Source of the DNA: Roseiarcus sp031367195
GTDB lineage: Bacteria > Pseudomonadota > Alphaproteobacteria > Rhizobiales > Beijerinckiaceae
DNA length: 64,000 nt
Direction: 5' to 3'
NCBI GenBank assembly: GCA_031367195.1
Contig: JANLPL010000250.1
Coordinates: 12,831 to 76,830, forward strand
A model generated the notes under the pieces. It worked only from the letters and a program-made list of their open reading frames with translations. It did not search any database and had not been told where the DNA came from. This document shows positions 8,574 to 16,968 of the stretch, one piece after another (within the stretch, counting starts at the first letter, position 1; each line of letters opens with the position of its first letter). A program made the position numbers and the translations under genes.

Positions 8574-9091
8574 GGGCGTCCTGTCTGGAGATAGCGGAAG
8601 GCGGCGAGCAATTTCGCCCGCGTCGCGTCGTCCTGCACCGAAATGTCGGTCTTGTCGGCGTGCGAGGATTGGTCGCCCCAAATCGCGGCCACGCAGCCCG
8701 GCGTCTTGCAGGCGAACATCAGCCCGCGCGCGGCTTCCCCTTTCGGCGTCACGTCGCCGGGTTCGGCGAACTCGGAGATTTCGACCTCGCCCAGCGAGAA
8801 CGTCGCCTCATGCCGGCCCGGCGTCACCTTGCCCGCCTGCTCCTGCGTATAGCTCTCGCGCATGGCGACCTGCACCACGCCTTGCGCGGTCGTGAAGCGG
8901 ATATCCTGCGTTAACCATTGGGAAACCAGGCCGTCGGCTTTCGTCAGATATTTCGGATTGTCGGCGGTCGCCTTGGGCAAGGCGCGGACAATATATTCCA
9001 TCGCCTGCGCTTGCGAAGCGAACGGCGGTTGCGCCATGGCCGAACTCCCCCACAACCCCAGCGCGACAACAAGCGTCAGGCCCCTTTTCAT
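8570..9091 (-). CDS. secreted hypothetical protein
   Basis: A 173-residue protein with a clear N-terminal signal peptide (MKRGLTLVVALGLWGSSAMA, cleavage after AMA). The mature part contains two cysteines in CKTPGCVAAIWGD that could form a disulfide in the periplasm. I do not recognise a family. It starts with an ATGA overlap behind the DUF4239 gene and ends with a GTGA overlap into the methyltransferase, so it is the only exported soluble protein of this five-gene operon. Confidence 0.75.
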   Translation of the reverse strand: MKRGLTLVVALGLWGSSAMAQPPFASQAQAMEYIVRALPKATADNPKYLTKADGLVSQWLTQDIRFTTAQGVVQVAMRESYTQEQAGKVTPGRHEATFSLGEVEISEFAEPGDVTPKGEAARGLMFACKTPGCVAAIWGDQSSHADKTDISVQDDATRAKLLAAFRYLQTGRP

Positions 9092-9843
9092 TGCCCGACA
9101 TCCAGGATCACCTGCTCGATCAGGGTCGGCGACAGTTGAATGGAGCTGGTATAGGGCTGGCTCATTTCCAGTATCAGGAACATCGCGCTCGCCACCGCCG
9201 CACCGCCGAGCCCGAGCGTCGCAATGGTCGTCGCGTTCGGTCGCGACAGCACGCCGTAGCCGCAGAATAACAGACAGGACCAGCCGATCACGGTCAGGAT
9301 CAGCGGCCAGGACACGGGGTCGACGAGTTGCAGCGACATCAACAGCCGCGTCTCACCGATCGCGGCATAGTGCTGCGCGGCGGCGCCCAGCAGCCTTTTC
9401 TGCATTTCGGTTTCCGGGGTGAGACCCGTCAGAAATGCGTCCATCGTCGCCATATTGGTCGAGGTGACATTGACGGCGTCGGCCTTGGCGCGCTCCTCGC
9501 CCCAGAACTGCTCGTGCGCCCAGACCATTTCGGTGCGCAGCAGATCCCGCGCCTTCTGCGCCTGCGGGCCGTATTGCTTCATCTCCAGGTTGAATTCGAG
9601 CGCGCGCGCGGTCAGCAGTTGCAATTCGGACTTCTGCGTCTGCGTGACGCCATAGGAGGTCCAGATCAACAGGCCCAGCACCAGCGCCAGCAGGAGGGTC
9701 AGGAGGCCTGCGACCCCGCCGATAATATCGCGCGAGCGATCGGACGTATGCGCCTCGGGCAGCACGCGGGTGAGCACCAGGCCCGCCAGCCCGCTGGCGA
9801 GCATCGCAATCCAGGCTAGGGCGGCGACGGCTAAAGACGACAT
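9088..9843 (-). CDS. DUF4239-family membrane protein (first gene of operon)
   Basis: A 251-residue integral membrane protein with two transmembrane segments near the N-terminus (residues about 5-25 and 42-65) and two near the C-terminus (about 175-220), separated by a soluble, partly helical stretch. The layout and the LVLTRVLPEAHTSDRSRD segment match the DUF4239 (bestrophin-like) family, whose function is not established. It is the first gene of the leftward operon and is divergent from the Flp pilin gene, with a shared 200-base promoter region at 9844-10043 in which I see no unambiguous -35/-10 pair. Confidence 0.75.
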   Translation of the reverse strand: MSSLAVAALAWIAMLASGLAGLVLTRVLPEAHTSDRSRDIIGGVAGLLTLLLALVLGLLIWTSYGVTQTQKSELQLLTARALEFNLEMKQYGPQAQKARDLLRTEMVWAHEQFWGEERAKADAVNVTSTNMATMDAFLTGLTPETEMQKRLLGAAAQHYAAIGETRLLMSLQLVDPVSWPLILTVIGWSCLLFCGYGVLSRPNATTIATLGLGGAAVASAMFLILEMSQPYTSSIQLSPTLIEQVILDVGQ

Positions 9844-10043
9844 GTGATCCCTTGCGAACCGTTGTCCCGGAGCGCGCAGTCCGAGAGTTTCGCTTTAGGA
9901 GAGACTAACCCTTCGCACAAGCGACCGCACGCGCCCCGTATTCGCGACAAAACGCGGCTCCCGATTAGCATTTCATCAAAGGCTTGGCGCCATAACGGGA
10001 AGGGCGACGGCGGACCCGTCCCTTAGTCATTTGGAGCAAAATC

Positions 10044-10205
10044 ATGAAGTTCGTCAAGCTTTTCGCGTCCGACGAGTCCGGCGCGACCGCCATCGAGTAC
10101 GCGCTGATCGCCTCGTTGATCGCGATCGCCCTCGTCACGATCCTGACCAACCTCGGCACCAAGCTTTCGGCCGAGTTCTCGGAAGTTTCGTCCGCCCTCA
10201 AGTAA
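10044..10205 (+). CDS. Flp family type IVb pilin
   Basis: A 53-residue pilin precursor: MKFVKLFASDESG is followed by ATAIEYALIASLIAIALV. This is the Flp/Fap signature, with cleavage after Gly by the prepilin peptidase, Glu at +5 of the mature protein, the following Tyr, and then the hydrophobic helix that packs the pilus core. The length is normal for the family. A GGAG ribosome binding site lies before ATG 10044. It heads the Tad locus but is followed by a strong hairpin, so it can be made in excess over the assembly machine. It would be the major subunit of an adhesive pilus. Confidence 0.93.
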   Translation: MKFVKLFASDESGATAIEYALIASLIAIALVTILTNLGTKLSAEFSEVSSALK

Positions 10206-10230
10206 GACTCTCCCGCCTGAGCGAAGCGAA

Positions 10231-10260
10231 AGCGCCGGCGGCGTCCCCGCCGGCGCTTTT
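10231..10260 (+). terminator. rho-independent terminator after the Flp pilin
   Basis: A perfect 11-bp GC-rich stem (10231-10241 with 10247-10257) encloses a 5-base loop and is followed by a short run of four T. It lies 25 bases after the pilin stop and 80 bases before cpaA, so it probably ends or attenuates the pilin transcript. The T run is short, so partial read-through into cpaA is plausible. Confidence 0.75.
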
Positions 10261-10342
10261 GCGTTTCCCCGCGGGCGGCGCGCTAACGCCGCCGCAACGT
10301 TTGCGCCCTAAGGTCAACGGACTTCTCTCGCGACGGTGAGCC

Positions 10343-10861
10343 ATGTCGACGGTTTTACCCCATCAGCTGATGTTTCTGTTTTTCCCCGCCGCCATGGCCT
10401 GGGCGGCCGCGATGGACCTTCTGACCATGAAGATCCCCAACCGGCTGTCGGCTGCGCTGGCGATCGGCTATTTCGCGGCGGCCGTCGTGGCGGGCGTTTC
10501 GCTGCACGACTTCGCGCTGCATCTGAGCTGCGGCGCGGTCGTGTTGGTGGTCACCTTCGCCATGTTCAATCTGGGCTGGATCGGCGGCGGCGACGCCAAA
10601 CTCGCCGCCGCCACCGCGCTATGGCTCGGCTGGACGCCGCTGGCCGACTACGGCGTCGCTTCGGCGCTGGCGGGCGGCGCGCTGACGATCGTCATTCTCG
10701 CGGCGCGACGCCTCACGCTGCCGCAGTTCCTGGCGACGCAATCGTGGATCGCCCGGCTGCACAACGCCAAGTCAGGCATACCCTACGGCATTGCCCTAGC
10801 GTTCGGGGGGCTGTTCGTTTATCCCGAGACACAACTCTGGGCGCAACTCGCCCTTCGCTGA
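10343..10861 (+). CDS. cpaA: prepilin peptidase CpaA/TadV
   Basis: A 172-residue integral membrane aspartic protease of the type IV prepilin peptidase family (A24), the short form without the N-methylation domain. Asp25 (AMDLLTMKIPN) and Asp84 (GWIGGGDAKL) are the two expected catalytic aspartates, each beside a transmembrane helix. It would cleave the Flp pilin and pseudopilins after Gly. It lies between two terminators (10231 and 10878), so it may be transcribed from its own weak promoter or by read-through from the pilin. Confidence 0.92.
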   Translation: MSTVLPHQLMFLFFPAAMAWAAAMDLLTMKIPNRLSAALAIGYFAAAVVAGVSLHDFALHLSCGAVVLVVTFAMFNLGWIGGGDAKLAAATALWLGWTPLADYGVASALAGGALTIVILAARRLTLPQFLATQSWIARLHNAKSGIPYGIALAFGGLFVYPETQLWAQLALR

Positions 10862-10877
10862 CACGATTGAATCTTGC

Positions 10878-10919
10878 ACTCCGCGGGCGGCCATGCGGCT
10901 TCCCGCGGAGTTCTTTTTT
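10878..10919 (+). terminator. rho-independent terminator after cpaA
   Basis: A perfect 10-bp stem (10878-10887 with 10902-10911) with a 14-base loop is followed by TCTTTTTT. It starts 17 bases after the cpaA stop and separates cpaA from the cpaB-tadC operon. Confidence 0.82.
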
Positions 10920-10966
10920 GTTGACCCTGCATATTTAGGAAATCGAAATCGTTTGGATACGGCTGA

Positions 10967-10981
10967 TTAACCGTAATTTGA
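10967..10981 (+). promoter_or_regulatory. candidate CtrA-binding box upstream of cpaB
   Basis: The bases read TTAA, seven others, then TTGA, which differs by one base from the full CtrA site TTAA-N7-TTAA. It lies 62-76 bases upstream of the cpaB start, just after the cpaA terminator, where a promoter for the cpaB-tadC operon is required. CtrA control of Flp pilus genes is known in Caulobacter; here it is inferred from the motif only. Confidence 0.45.
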
Positions 10982-11042
10982 CGATTTCGTACCATTCTGG
11001 ACCCAAGGCGACGCAGCGCGCGCCATCCAGGGTCTGAAGTCC

Positions 11043-11855
11043 ATGAACAGGTTGCAGATCATCGTATTGGGCGTCTCGGTCGTCGCGTTCGGCGGCGCCT
11101 ATTTCGTCTTCAATAATTATCTCGGGACGCCGCATAAGGCGCAAGTCGTGCTTGAGGCGCCAAAGTTGCAGACCGAGAAGGTGCTGGTCGCCGCGCAAGA
11201 CATTCCCAAGGGAAGCGTCGTCAACGAGCAGCAAGTGACCTGGCTCGAATGGCCCAAGGACTCGATCTCCGAGTTGATGATCATGAAATCCGGCACGCCC
11301 GACACAATTGCGGAGCTGAAAGACACGATGACGCGCGATTCGTTCCTTCGCGGTGAGCCGTTGCGGCGCGACAAGCTCGTGAAGGCCGGCATCGGCAGCT
11401 ACATGGCGGCGGTGCTGCCGAGCGGGATGCGCGCGGTGGCGATCCGAATCGAAAACACCGGCGATTCGTCCGCCGGCGGCTTCATCCTTCCCAACGATCG
11501 CGTCGATGTCGTGCGCGTGTTCCAGGATGAGGAGGCCACGCGCGCGAAGGGCTCTTCTGTGCTTGGCCATCAGGTGATCCTCTCCAACGTGCGGGTGCTG
11601 GCGATCGGCCAGAACGTGCAGGAGGAGAACGGCAAGAAGGTCGTCGTCGGCGGCAACGCCACGCTCGAACTCGATCCCAAACAATCGGAAATGATCGTTT
11701 ACGCCCAGAACGCGTCCGGTTCGCATCTGACCCTCGTGCTGCGCAGCTTGGTCGATAGCGCCGGCGAAACGGTGACGGTCAATGATCCCTCGGACTCGCA
11801 GGGCAAGGGTCTGACCATCGTGCGCTACGGCGCCGCGCAGCAAGCAGCCCGCTGA
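11043..11855 (+). CDS. cpaB: Flp pilus assembly protein CpaB/RcpC
   Basis: A 270-residue periplasmic protein anchored by one N-terminal membrane segment (RLQIIVLGVSVVAFGGAYFV). A SAF domain follows (VLVAAQDIPKGSVVNEQQVT, residues about 55-120), then the CpaB/RcpC domain (MRAVAIRIENTG). The family helps assemble or gate the outer-membrane secretin of the Tad machine. It is the first gene of an operon of closely spaced genes up to tadC, with 10 bases between it and cpaC. Confidence 0.92.
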   Translation: MNRLQIIVLGVSVVAFGGAYFVFNNYLGTPHKAQVVLEAPKLQTEKVLVAAQDIPKGSVVNEQQVTWLEWPKDSISELMIMKSGTPDTIAELKDTMTRDSFLRGEPLRRDKLVKAGIGSYMAAVLPSGMRAVAIRIENTGDSSAGGFILPNDRVDVVRVFQDEEATRAKGSSVLGHQVILSNVRVLAIGQNVQEENGKKVVVGGNATLELDPKQSEMIVYAQNASGSHLTLVLRSLVDSAGETVTVNDPSDSQGKGLTIVRYGAAQQAAR

Positions 11856-11865
11856 GGAGGCTCCC

Positions 11866-13401
11866 ATGAACAGCAAATTCCCTCGCGCGCTTGCGATGAA
11901 CAACACGGTGTCAACCATGGCGGCGATCAGCAAATCGACCTGGACCGCGCTGGCGGCCGCAGCATTCGCGACCGCGATCGGCGTCGCCGCTCCGGCCCGC
12001 GCGTCCGAGCCGCTTCCCTCGTCGTCGATTGCGATCGGACATGGCGAGATGAAGACCCTCCAGCTCGGCGTCGGTCGCTCGGTGATCGTCGATCTGCCCG
12101 AAGACGCGCAGGAAATCTTCGTCGGCGATCCCAAGATCGCCAATGCGATCGTGCGCTCCGCGCGCCGTCTCTATGTCTCCACGCTTGAGCCTGGCCAGAC
12201 GACGATCTTCGCGCTCGCCGCCGACGGGCGCAAGATCGCGGTGCTGGAAGTCACGGTCGGCCGCGACGTCGGCGAATTGACGCGGCTGTTGAAGGCCTCC
12301 ATTCCCAACAACGACATTCATGTCCGCACCGTCGGCGGCTCGATCATCCTCACCGGGTCGGTGGCCTCCGCCGGCGACGCACAGCAGGCGCTCGATATCG
12401 CGCAAGGGTTCGTCGCCGACGGCGGCCTCGCGGCGGCCGGGGCGCCCGGCGGCGGCGCGTCGGCGGCGGCGACTGGCGGCGGCAAGGTCGTCAACTCGCT
12501 GATGATCCGCGGCCTCGATCAGGTCAGCCTGCGCGTGACGATCTCGGAAATCCGCCGCGACGTGGTCAAGCAGCTCGGCGTCAACTATGCGGGCCTTGGC
12601 TCCAACGCCACGGGAGCCGGCTTCGGTGCCGGCGTGCCCAGCCTTTCGATCGCCAACCCGCTCGCGGTCAACGGCGCGCTCGGCAACGCCGCCGCGATCG
12701 GCTGGAGCATGGCGGGCGAGCAGCTGAAAGCCACCATCAACGCCTTCGAGCAGGAAGGCGTCGCGCGCACCCTTGCCGAGCCGACCGTGACCGCCGTCTC
12801 CGGCGAACGCGCCAAATTCCTCGCCGGCGGCACGATCCCCATTCCGGCCAGCGAAAACTGCCAGGCCGGCGTCTGTACGCTGGGCTACATTCAGCAACCC
12901 TACGGCGTGACGCTGAACTTCACGCCCGTAGTGCTGAGCCAGGGCCGCATCCAGCTCAGGGTCGCCACTGAAGTGACCGACATCGACTATTCCAAGAACA
13001 TCAAGATCCTGGACACCGTGATCCCCGGCTTCCGCACGCGCAAGAACGAAACCACGGTCGAGCTGCCGTCGGGCGGGTCGATCGTCTCGGCGGGCCTGAT
13101 TTCGACGCAGTCGAGCGCGGCCATCAGCGGCCTGCCGGGCCTGATGAATCTGCCGGTGCTCGGCGCGCTGTTCCGCTCGCGCGACTATCAGCGCCAGGAG
13201 ACGGAGCTGCTGATCGTCGTCACGCCCTACATCGTTCATGCCGTGGATCCCAAGGACGTCGCCCGCGCCGACCAGAACTTCGGCGACGCCAGCGATCCGC
13301 AAGGCTGGTTCCTCGGTCGCGTCAACCGCATCTATTCGAGCTCCGGCGGATTGCGTCCGATGCCCAGCTATTCCGGCAAGGTCGGATTCATCACCGACTG
13401 A
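11866..13401 (+). CDS. cpaC: Tad/Flp pilus secretin CpaC/RcpA
   Basis: A 511-residue outer-membrane secretin with an N-terminal signal peptide that ends near ARA in the AAPARA segment. The pilus-formation N-domain (VIVDLPEDAQEIFVGDP) comes first, followed by a BON-like stretch (GSIILTGSVASAGDAQQAL, about residues 150-180). The secretin core ends with the signature LPVLGALFRSRDYQRQETEL and VVTPYIV. It should form the multimeric channel through which the pilus leaves the cell. Two near-start ATGs exist; I kept 11866 because a GAGG stands just before it. Confidence 0.93.
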   Translation: MNSKFPRALAMNNTVSTMAAISKSTWTALAAAAFATAIGVAAPARASEPLPSSSIAIGHGEMKTLQLGVGRSVIVDLPEDAQEIFVGDPKIANAIVRSARRLYVSTLEPGQTTIFALAADGRKIAVLEVTVGRDVGELTRLLKASIPNNDIHVRTVGGSIILTGSVASAGDAQQALDIAQGFVADGGLAAAGAPGGGASAAATGGGKVVNSLMIRGLDQVSLRVTISEIRRDVVKQLGVNYAGLGSNATGAGFGAGVPSLSIANPLAVNGALGNAAAIGWSMAGEQLKATINAFEQEGVARTLAEPTVTAVSGERAKFLAGGTIPIPASENCQAGVCTLGYIQQPYGVTLNFTPVVLSQGRIQLRVATEVTDIDYSKNIKILDTVIPGFRTRKNETTVELPSGGSIVSAGLISTQSSAAISGLPGLMNLPVLGALFRSRDYQRQETELLIVVTPYIVHAVDPKDVARADQNFGDASDPQGWFLGRVNRIYSSSGGLRPMPSYSGKVGFITD

Positions 13402-13448
13402 AACGAACGCGAAACCCGGTTCTGCTCTTCTATTTGCGAGTCGATGAC

Positions 13449-14180
13449 ATGCTTCAGTGGATCACCAAAAGCGAGCGAACGGGCCGCCGCCTCTTGTCCG
13501 GCCTATGCCTCAGCGCGACCGCGCTGGCGCTGTCGGGCTGTCTGACCGGCGTGCAATACGCCTCGGACAACCAGATCTCCGCCAGCGACTACCACGAGCG
13601 CCACCCGATCGTGCTCGGCAAAGCGGCCACCACGCTCGACCTCTTCCCGGTCGGCGGCAAGCTCGACGTCCTCTCCTCCGACAAGGTCAAGGCCTTCGCC
13701 GAGCGCTATCGCGACTTCGGTTCGGGCGAGGTGACGATCCTGACCCCCGCGGGCGATCGCTACAGCGGCCAGATCGTGCCCGATATCCGGCGCGAGCTTT
13801 ACGCCAACGGCCTGCGCGGCTATGTCCAGGTTGGTTCCTATCCGGTTGAGGACGCAACGCTGGCGAGCCCGGTGCGGCTGGTGTTCCAGGGCCTGAAAGC
13901 CCATGTCGCGGACCGCTGCGGCCAATGGCCGACCGACCTCGCCTCCGGCACGTCAATCGAAAGCTGGAAGAACCAGTCCTACCCCAATTACGGCTGCGCC
14001 ACGCAATCGGCCCTTGCCGCCCAGATCGACGATCCGCGTGATCTCGTGCAAGCGCGCGCCAGTGGCCCGCCCGACGAAGCGATGCGCCTGCGCGCGATCC
14101 AAAACGTCCGGAAGGGCGCCGATCCAGGCACGGATTGGAAGACGCAAACGACCACCATCGGTACGGTCGGGGGGGGCTGA
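13449..14180 (+). CDS. cpaD: pilus assembly lipoprotein CpaD
   Basis: A 243-residue protein in the CpaD position. From ATG 13449 the N-terminus has a charged region, a hydrophobic core and the lipobox LSGC with Cys31, so it is probably an outer-membrane lipoprotein. An in-frame TTG at 13434 would add five residues. The rest matches CpaD in length and in blocks such as DRCGQWPTDLASGTS and NYGCATQSALAAQIDDPRDL. Its role is thought to be support of the secretin. It is separated from cpaE by 3 bases. Confidence 0.88.
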   Translation: MLQWITKSERTGRRLLSGLCLSATALALSGCLTGVQYASDNQISASDYHERHPIVLGKAATTLDLFPVGGKLDVLSSDKVKAFAERYRDFGSGEVTILTPAGDRYSGQIVPDIRRELYANGLRGYVQVGSYPVEDATLASPVRLVFQGLKAHVADRCGQWPTDLASGTSIESWKNQSYPNYGCATQSALAAQIDDPRDLVQARASGPPDEAMRLRAIQNVRKGADPGTDWKTQTTTIGTVGGG

Positions 14181-14183
14181 TCC

Positions 14184-15455
14184 ATGCGCTCGCAGATGCT
14201 CGAAGACGCAACAAGCGTCAATTCGCAATCGACGACGCCGATCGCCCAGATCGATCCGGTGCCGCGCATATCGATCCAGGCTTTTTGCGAATCGCCCGAA
14301 GCCGCCGCCGTCATCCAGGCGGCGATCGGCGACCGCCGTATGAGCAAGGCCCATGTCAAACAAAACATGGGCGGCGCGGCCGGCGCGGTCGAGGCTTACC
14401 GCAATGCGCCGACGCCCAACGTGATCGTCATCGAGGCGACCGCCGACCGCGAATTCCTCGTGTCCCAACTCGACGAACTGTCCGAATATTGTGACGCCGG
14501 CACCAAGGTCATCATCATCGGCAAGGTCAACGACATCATTCTCTATCGTCAGTTGATCGCGCGCGGGGTGAGCGAATATCTGGTGCTGCCGTTCGGCGTG
14601 GTCGATTTCGTCAGCGCCGTGTCGCAATTGTTCAGGACTCCAGGCGCCAAGCCGCTCGGCCGCGTCATCGCCGTGGTCGGCGCCAAGGGCGGCGTCGGCT
14701 CCTCGACCATCGCGCACAACGTCGCCTGGCACTTCGCCACCGGAATCGGCATGGACACGATCATCGCCGATCTCGATCTCGGCTTCGGCACCGCCGGTCT
14801 CGACTTCAACCAGGATCCGCCGCAGGGCGTCGCTGAGGCGGTGTTCGCGCCCGATCGCGTCGACACCACCCTGGTTGACCGCCTGTTGTCGAAATGCGGC
14901 GACAACCTGCATCTGCTGGCCGCGCCCGCGATGCTCGACCGGCTTTACGATTTCGGCGAAACCGCGTTCGACTCGCTGATGGACTCGATGCGCGCCTCCA
15001 CGCCCTGGGTCGTGCTCGACGTGCCGCATGGCTGGAACGGGTGGACGCGGCGCACGCTGGTCGCCGCCGACGAGGTGATCGTCGTCGCGCAGCCCGATCT
15101 CGCCAATCTGCGCAACGCCAAGAACATCATCGACAACATCCGCAGCGCCCGCCCGCACGACCGCCCGCCACGCCTGATCCTCAACAATGTCGGCATCCCC
15201 AAGCGGCCCGAGATTCCGGTCGCCGACTTCTCCAAGACCATCGAGATGGAGCCGACCGCGATCATCGCCCATGACGCGAAATTGTTCGGCTCGGCGGCCA
15301 ATAACGGGCAGATGATCGCGGAGATCGAGCCTAAGGGCAAGGTCGCCGAAACCTTCGCCGCGCTCGCCGGCATGATCGCCGGACGCACCGAAGTGAAGAA
15401 GCAGAAGCGGGGTCTGTTCGACCCGTTCCTGGCGAAATTGACCAAGAAGGCGTGA
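14184..15455 (+). CDS. cpaE: Tad pilus ATPase-like localisation protein CpaE/TadZ
   Basis: A 423-residue protein with an N-terminal receiver-like domain (residues about 35-145, lacking an obvious phospho-acceptor context) and a C-terminal MinD/ParA-type domain. The deviant Walker A motif GAKGGVGSS carries Lys168. DLDLGFGTAGLDFNQ and VLDVPHGWN follow as switch-like motifs. CpaE/TadZ proteins place the pilus machine at the pole and recruit CpaF. The start is 3 bases after cpaD, suggesting translational coupling. Confidence 0.92.
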   Translation: MRSQMLEDATSVNSQSTTPIAQIDPVPRISIQAFCESPEAAAVIQAAIGDRRMSKAHVKQNMGGAAGAVEAYRNAPTPNVIVIEATADREFLVSQLDELSEYCDAGTKVIIIGKVNDIILYRQLIARGVSEYLVLPFGVVDFVSAVSQLFRTPGAKPLGRVIAVVGAKGGVGSSTIAHNVAWHFATGIGMDTIIADLDLGFGTAGLDFNQDPPQGVAEAVFAPDRVDTTLVDRLLSKCGDNLHLLAAPAMLDRLYDFGETAFDSLMDSMRASTPWVVLDVPHGWNGWTRRTLVAADEVIVVAQPDLANLRNAKNIIDNIRSARPHDRPPRLILNNVGIPKRPEIPVADFSKTIEMEPTAIIAHDAKLFGSAANNGQMIAEIEPKGKVAETFAALAGMIAGRTEVKKQKRGLFDPFLAKLTKKA

Positions 15456-15516
15456 GCGGCCAAGGCCGCTCGCATTTCCCTGGAGGCTAGCCCTTCGGCA
15501 ATCGGGAAGATGGAAC

Positions 15517-16950
15517 ATGTTCGGTAAGCGTGCCCATCAAGGAGTCGCCGTAGCGCCCGTCGCCGCGCCGGCTCCTGCGTCATCGAATTCTGAACCGCAG
15601 CGCGGCGCGGCGCCGTCGCCGCCGCCCCCCGCCATCGCCCGCGAAGGCGAGCAGCGGCCGGAAAGCTATTTTCAGACCAAAGCCATGATTTTCAGCGCGC
15701 TGATCGAGGCGATCGACCTCTCCGCGCTGTCGAAGCTCGATCAGGAAAGCGCGCGCGAAGAAATTCGCGACATCGTGCACGAAATCGTCACGATCAAGAA
15801 TCTCGTGCTCTCCATCGCCGAGCAGGAGGATCTGCTCGACGACATCTGCAACGACGTGCTCGGCTTCGGTCCGCTCGAACCGCTGCTGGCGCGCGACGAC
15901 ATCGCCGACATCATGGTCAACGGGCCGACCCGCACCTTCATCGAAGTCGGCGGCAAGATCCAGCTCACCAACGTGCGCTTTCGCGACAATGCGCAGCTGA
16001 TGAACATCTGCCAGCGCATTGTCAGCCAGGTCGGCCGGCGCGTCGACGAAGCCTCGCCGATCTGCGACGCGCGCCTGCTCGACGGCTCCCGCGTCAACGT
16101 CATCGCCCCCCCGCTCGCCATCGACGGCGCCGTGCTGACCATCCGCAAATTCAAGAAGGACAAGCTGACGCTCGACCAGCTCGTCCGCTTCGGCGCGATC
16201 TCCAACGCCGGCGCCGAGATCCTGAAAATCATCGGCCGCGTTCGCTGCAACGTCGTTATTTCCGGCGGCACCGGCTCCGGCAAGACGACGCTGCTCAACT
16301 GTCTGACCAACTATATCGACGTCGGCGAACGCGTCATCACCTGCGAGGACGCCGCTGAGCTGCAACTGCAACAGCCGCACGTGGTGCGGCTGGAGACGCG
16401 GCCGCCCAATCTAGAGGGCGTCGGCCAGATCACCATGCGCGATCTCGTCAAGAACTGTCTGCGTATGCGCCCCGAACGGATCATCGTGGGCGAAGTGCGC
16501 GGACCCGAGGCGTTCGATCTGTTGCAGGCGATGAACACCGGCCACGACGGCTCGATGGGCACGCTGCACGCCAATAGCCCCCGCGAGGCGCTCAGCCGTA
16601 TGGAATCCATGATCACCATGGGCGGCTTCTCCCTGCCGATGAAGACGATCCGCGAGATGATTGTGTCCTCGGTCGATGTCATCGTCCAGGCCGCGCGCCT
16701 GCGCGACGGCTCGCGTCGCATCACCCACATCACCGAGGTGATGGGGATGGAAGGCGACACCGTCATCACCCAGGATCTGTTCGTTTACGAGCTTATCGGC
16801 GAGGACGCGCAAGGCAAGCTCAAAGGGCGCCATCGTTCGACCGGCGTCGGCCGACCGCGCTTCTGGGACCGCGCACGCTACTACGGCGAGGAGAAGCGGC
16901 TTGCCGCCGCGCTCGACTCGGCGGAGATCAAGGACGTCGAGACGTTCTGA
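15517..16950 (+). CDS. cpaF: Tad pilus secretion ATPase CpaF/TadA
   Basis: A 477-residue hexameric secretion ATPase of the VirB11/GspE superfamily, which powers Flp pilus polymerisation and retraction. Walker A GGTGSGKT lies at residues 250-257, an Asp/Glu-box (RPERIIVGEVRGPEA) follows, and the His-box region HDGSMGTLHANSPREAL ends the catalytic core. The N-terminal 60 residues are Pro/Ala-rich and probably disordered. It lies 61 bases after cpaE. Confidence 0.95.
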   Translation: MFGKRAHQGVAVAPVAAPAPASSNSEPQRGAAPSPPPPAIAREGEQRPESYFQTKAMIFSALIEAIDLSALSKLDQESAREEIRDIVHEIVTIKNLVLSIAEQEDLLDDICNDVLGFGPLEPLLARDDIADIMVNGPTRTFIEVGGKIQLTNVRFRDNAQLMNICQRIVSQVGRRVDEASPICDARLLDGSRVNVIAPPLAIDGAVLTIRKFKKDKLTLDQLVRFGAISNAGAEILKIIGRVRCNVVISGGTGSGKTTLLNCLTNYIDVGERVITCEDAAELQLQQPHVVRLETRPPNLEGVGQITMRDLVKNCLRMRPERIIVGEVRGPEAFDLLQAMNTGHDGSMGTLHANSPREALSRMESMITMGGFSLPMKTIREMIVSSVDVIVQAARLRDGSRRITHITEVMGMEGDTVITQDLFVYELIGEDAQGKLKGRHRSTGVGRPRFWDRARYYGEEKRLAAALDSAEIKDVETF

Positions 16951-16968
16951 CGCAAAGGCGAATAGGTC

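Noticed and set aside
9887..9910. Possible CtrA site in front of the Flp pilin (TTTA-N7-CTAA)
   Set aside because: Two mismatches to the consensus; such matches are expected by chance.
11911..13302. Long minus-strand frame opposite cpaC
   Set aside because: The plus strand encodes a complete secretin; the minus frame has no motif and arises from GC-rich codon usage.
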